Below are positions 4,096-6,529 of a stretch of 6,529 nucleotides of DNA, one piece after another. The translations under genes and the position numbers were made by a program. The number at the start of each line of letters is the position of its first letter. The first letter of the stretch is position 1. Location of the stretch: contig DATCIR010000011.1 of assembly GCA_036507695.1 (NCBI GenBank), positions 1 through 6,529 on the forward strand, in the 5' to 3' direction. The notes beneath the pieces were generated by a model, which had not been told where the DNA came from, ran no database searches, and worked only from the letters and a program-made list of their open reading frames with translations. The DNA is from JAKEGK01 sp036507695. GTDB taxonomy: Bacteria; Pseudomonadota; Gammaproteobacteria; SZUA-152.

Positions 4096-6447
4096 ATGTG
4101 GAAACAACAAGTCAATGCCGGCCTGGTGATAGGATTTACCGTTGCGTTGCTCCTTATGGTCCTGATTTTCGCCATGGGTTTGTCCAGCATGTCCGGGATT
4201 CAGAATCGCTTGGAAGGCATTGCCGAAAACCAGAACGTGAAAACAGAGCTGGCAGCCTCGATGCGTTATGCGGCGCGCGAACGCATGCTGAGCCTGTACC
4301 GCATGTTGTTATTGGATGATCCTTTCGAACGCGACGAAGAATACCTGGCGTTCAACCGCTTTGCATTGGCGTTTATTACCGCGCGTAATAAATTCCAGGA
4401 AATGCAGCTCAGCGAGGGCGAGCAGCGGATATTGAAAGAACAGGGTGAACTCACCACCGTGGCGGTACAACTGCAGGAGCACGTGATTGATTTGGTCTAT
4501 AAAGATGAACTCGTCAGAGCCAAACAATTATTGTATGACAAGACCATGGAGGCGCAAGAGGCGGTGTTCAGGAAGCTCACTGAGCTTACCCAAATACAGC
4601 GTGCCGCCACTGAAACCGTCGTAGAACAGTCCACCGTGGAATACCATCGCACGCGTAACTGGATGTACATTTACGGGTGTTCCGCATTTGCGATTGTGCT
4701 GCTGGTCGCCTTGGTTGTGATCCGGCGCACGGCTTCCAGCGACGCCAGCCTGTTCCGGCAAAAGGAGAAACTTCAGGTTACCCTTAATTCCATCGGCGAT
4801 GGCGTGATTACCACGGATGCGCAGGGTCTGGTTGATTATGTCAACCCCGTGGCCGAACAGCTTACCGGCGTATCGAATGAAGGCGCCAAAGGCAAGAGTT
4901 TGTTTGATGTACTGACACTCGTCAATGATGAAGGTATACCTCCCGGCGTAAACCCCGTGTTAACAGCCATTAGCGAACAGCGGATTGTTGAAAACGCCGA
5001 GCCGATGACATTGGTGCGTGATAACGGCGGACATTACGCGGTGGAGCTCACCGCGGCTCCCATTAAAGACTTTGACGGCAGTATTATCGGTGCGGTACTG
5101 GTATTCCGTAATATGACCGCCATCCGCGACATGGCCAATCAAATGGCTTACCAGGCCACGCATGATTCCCTCACTGGCCTGATTAACCGTAACGAATTTG
5201 AGCGGCGTCTGTTGGAAGCAATCAATGTGGCGCGTGGCAACCATGAAGAGCACGTGCTTTGTTACATGGATCTCGACCAGTTTAAGGTGGTGAACGATAC
5301 CTGCGGGCATATCGCCGGGGATGAGTTACTGAAACAACTTACCGTGTTGTTGCACCGCAAGGTCCGCAAGTCCGATACGCTGGCCCGCCTGGGTGGTGAT
5401 GAATTCGGTATCCTGTTTCTCGATTGCAAACTCGATAAAGCAAGGCAAATCATCCGGCTATTGTGCAATACCATTAATGAATTCCGTTTTGTGTGGGGTG
5501 ATAAATCCTTTGAAGTGGGCGTGAGCGTGGGTGTGGTGGCGATTAACCACGAAACCGGCGGCATGCCGGAAGTATTGAGCGCCGCCGACTCCGCCTGCTT
5601 TGTTGCCAAGGACCTGGGGCGCAACCGTATCCATATCTACCAGCCCGACGACCAGATGCTTAGCAAGCGCCGGGGAGAAATGCAGTGGCTTCCGAAGATC
5701 AGGAACGCGCTGGAGAATGACCGGTTTCAATTGTATTACCAGAAATTTATTCCCGTGACTAATCCCGACAGCGAAGACAACATTGAATTGTTGGTGCGAA
5801 TGATCGATGAGAAAAGCGAGATTATTTTGCCCATGGCTTTTTTACCGGCCGCCGAGCGTTATGACCTGATGCCTGCGATTGACCGCTGGGTGATAAATAA
5901 TGCGTTTATGAATATGCGGCACTACCAGCGCAACAGTGCGCACTCCAATTTCATGTGGTCAATCAACATCTCCGGGCACTCCCTGGGTGATGAATATTTT
6001 CTGGATTATATTGTCGGCAAACAACGGGAGTACCAGATCGATTCCGCGCGTATCTGTTTTGAAATCACTGAAACCGTGGCGGTCGCCAATTTAACCGACG
6101 CCACGCATTTAATTACCGCCCTGAAGCAGGAAGGCTTTCGGTTTGCGCTGGATGATTTTGGCAGTGGCCTAAGTTCGTTTAATTATCTGAAACATTTACC
6201 GGTGGACTACCTGAAAATTGACGGCAGTTTTGTCAAGGATATGATGGTCGATCCCATCGACTATGCCATGGTGGAATCCATCAACCAGATCGGGCATATT
6301 CTGAAGTTGAAAACCATCGCGGAATTTGTCGAAAATATTGAAACCCTACAAATTCTGAAAGAATTGAAGGTCGATTACGCGCAAGGTTATGCCATCCACA
6401 GACCGCAATTGCTAAGCTTTGAAAATAAAAAAGCGGCTCAATTGTGA
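4096..6447 (+). CDS. membrane PAS-GGDEF-EAL sensor protein, bifunctional c-di-GMP cyclase/phosphodiesterase
   Basis: Likely makes and/or degrades cyclic di-GMP in response to an envelope signal. The 783 residues contain: TM1 (about 9-29); a helical periplasmic sensor (about 33-187); TM2 (about 189-209); a PAS domain (about 222-345); GGDEF (about 352-516); and EAL (about 530-775). The cyclase site reads RLGGDEF (GGDEF at 433-437), with metal-binding Asp392 in MDLDQFK and an inhibitory RxxD (424-427) exactly five residues upstream. In the EAL domain the signature is ELLVR (564-568), and the metal/catalytic residues look present: E564, N624, E656, D686-D687, K707, E743 and Q763. AEGVE is replaced by AEFVE. 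The architecture recalls Pseudomonas MorA/RbdA-type proteins. ATG 4096 follows an in-frame TAA (4084-4086) and places TM1 correctly, but no Shine-Dalgarno is visible in the preceding 25 bases. Which activity dominates cannot be decided from sequence. Confidence 0.93.
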   Translation: MWKQQVNAGLVIGFTVALLLMVLIFAMGLSSMSGIQNRLEGIAENQNVKTELAASMRYAARERMLSLYRMLLLDDPFERDEEYLAFNRFALAFITARNKFQEMQLSEGEQRILKEQGELTTVAVQLQEHVIDLVYKDELVRAKQLLYDKTMEAQEAVFRKLTELTQIQRAATETVVEQSTVEYHRTRNWMYIYGCSAFAIVLLVALVVIRRTASSDASLFRQKEKLQVTLNSIGDGVITTDAQGLVDYVNPVAEQLTGVSNEGAKGKSLFDVLTLVNDEGIPPGVNPVLTAISEQRIVENAEPMTLVRDNGGHYAVELTAAPIKDFDGSIIGAVLVFRNMTAIRDMANQMAYQATHDSLTGLINRNEFERRLLEAINVARGNHEEHVLCYMDLDQFKVVNDTCGHIAGDELLKQLTVLLHRKVRKSDTLARLGGDEFGILFLDCKLDKARQIIRLLCNTINEFRFVWGDKSFEVGVSVGVVAINHETGGMPEVLSAADSACFVAKDLGRNRIHIYQPDDQMLSKRRGEMQWLPKIRNALENDRFQLYYQKFIPVTNPDSEDNIELLVRMIDEKSEIILPMAFLPAAERYDLMPAIDRWVINNAFMNMRHYQRNSAHSNFMWSINISGHSLGDEYFLDYIVGKQREYQIDSARICFEITETVAVANLTDATHLITALKQEGFRFALDDFGSGLSSFNYLKHLPVDYLKIDGSFVKDMMVDPIDYAMVESINQIGHILKLKTIAEFVENIETLQILKELKVDYAQGYAIHRPQLLSFENKKAAQL

Positions 6448-6475
6448 AAATCACGCCCGCACGCAACAATCGTTT

Positions 6476-6503
6476 GTCCTGATCGCCTCATAACAGGGTT
6501 TTT
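6476..6503 (+). terminator. weak terminator-like hairpin after the GGDEF/EAL gene
   Basis: CCTG (6478-6481) pairs with CAGG (6494-6497), extendable by two G-U pairs, and T's run from 6499 to 6503. The stem is short and the 12-base loop is long, so termination would be weak. The same AGGG (6495-6498) could instead serve as a ribosome binding site for a start at 6504. Confidence 0.3.
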
Positions 6504-6529
6504 GTGAAATTAAATCCGGGTTGGGTTTT
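6504..6529 (+). CDS. possible first codons of a downstream gene (partial)
   Basis: A GTG at 6504 opens a frame through the window edge (MKLNPGWV if initiated), with AGGG (6495-6498) five bases before it. Eight codons are too few to identify anything or to be sure that it is a gene. Confidence 0.2.

Noticed and set aside
6444..6482. 12-codon frame from a GTG overlapping the stop of the GGDEF/EAL gene
   Set aside because: Too short, no ribosome site of its own and no recognisable product. The overlap is easily chance.
1..6529. CRISPR array, phage defence cluster or toxin-antitoxin pair
   Set aside because: No regularly spaced repeats, no small gene pairs and no defence-type domains are visible. 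The three main genes are ordinary cellular functions.

Overview
The window carries three complete plus-strand genes and two short ends. Codon use, a GC content in the mid-50s, and a ClpB whose key residues sit at the same numbers as in E. coli ClpB up to about residue 850 all point to a gammaproteobacterium. A Cellvibrionaceae- or Pseudomonas-like relative is a reasonable guess, but the genus is inference only.

Layout: bases 1-217 hold a possible 3' tail of an upstream gene and a short spacer. Bases 218-916 (possibly from 134) encode a membrane-anchored PlsC-type lysophospholipid acyltransferase with an unusual third motif. Bases 917-1209 form an intergenic region dominated by a 161-bp non-autonomous transposon-like element (961-1121). 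It has 18-bp perfect terminal inverted repeats and a 5-bp target duplication, TTGAA. Bases 1210-3810 encode the ClpB disaggregase. Bases 3811-4095 are non-coding: two stem-loops just after clpB, then an AT-rich stretch with several short palindromes and direct repeats. Bases 4096-6447 encode a two-helix membrane sensor with PAS, GGDEF and EAL domains (c-di-GMP turnover). Bases 6448-6529 contain a weak terminator-like hairpin and perhaps the first codons of another gene.

The most notable point lies just upstream of clpB. A heat-shock (sigma-32 type) promoter can be read as TTGAAA - 13 bp - CCCTATTT at 1122-1148. The first five bases of its -35 hexamer are the right-hand target duplication of the small mobile element. 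Removing the element and one TTGAA copy restores CTTGAAA, a better match to the sigma-32 -35 consensus. The element therefore seems to have landed inside the -35 box of the clpB heat-shock promoter. Target-site duplication rebuilt the hexamer, so the promoter survived with one base changed and entirely new upstream DNA.

The three main genes have no obvious shared pathway. ClpB serves protein quality control with DnaK, the acyltransferase serves membrane lipid synthesis or remodelling, and the GGDEF/EAL protein serves second-messenger signalling. The non-coding gaps of about 290 bp on either side of clpB suggest separate transcription units.
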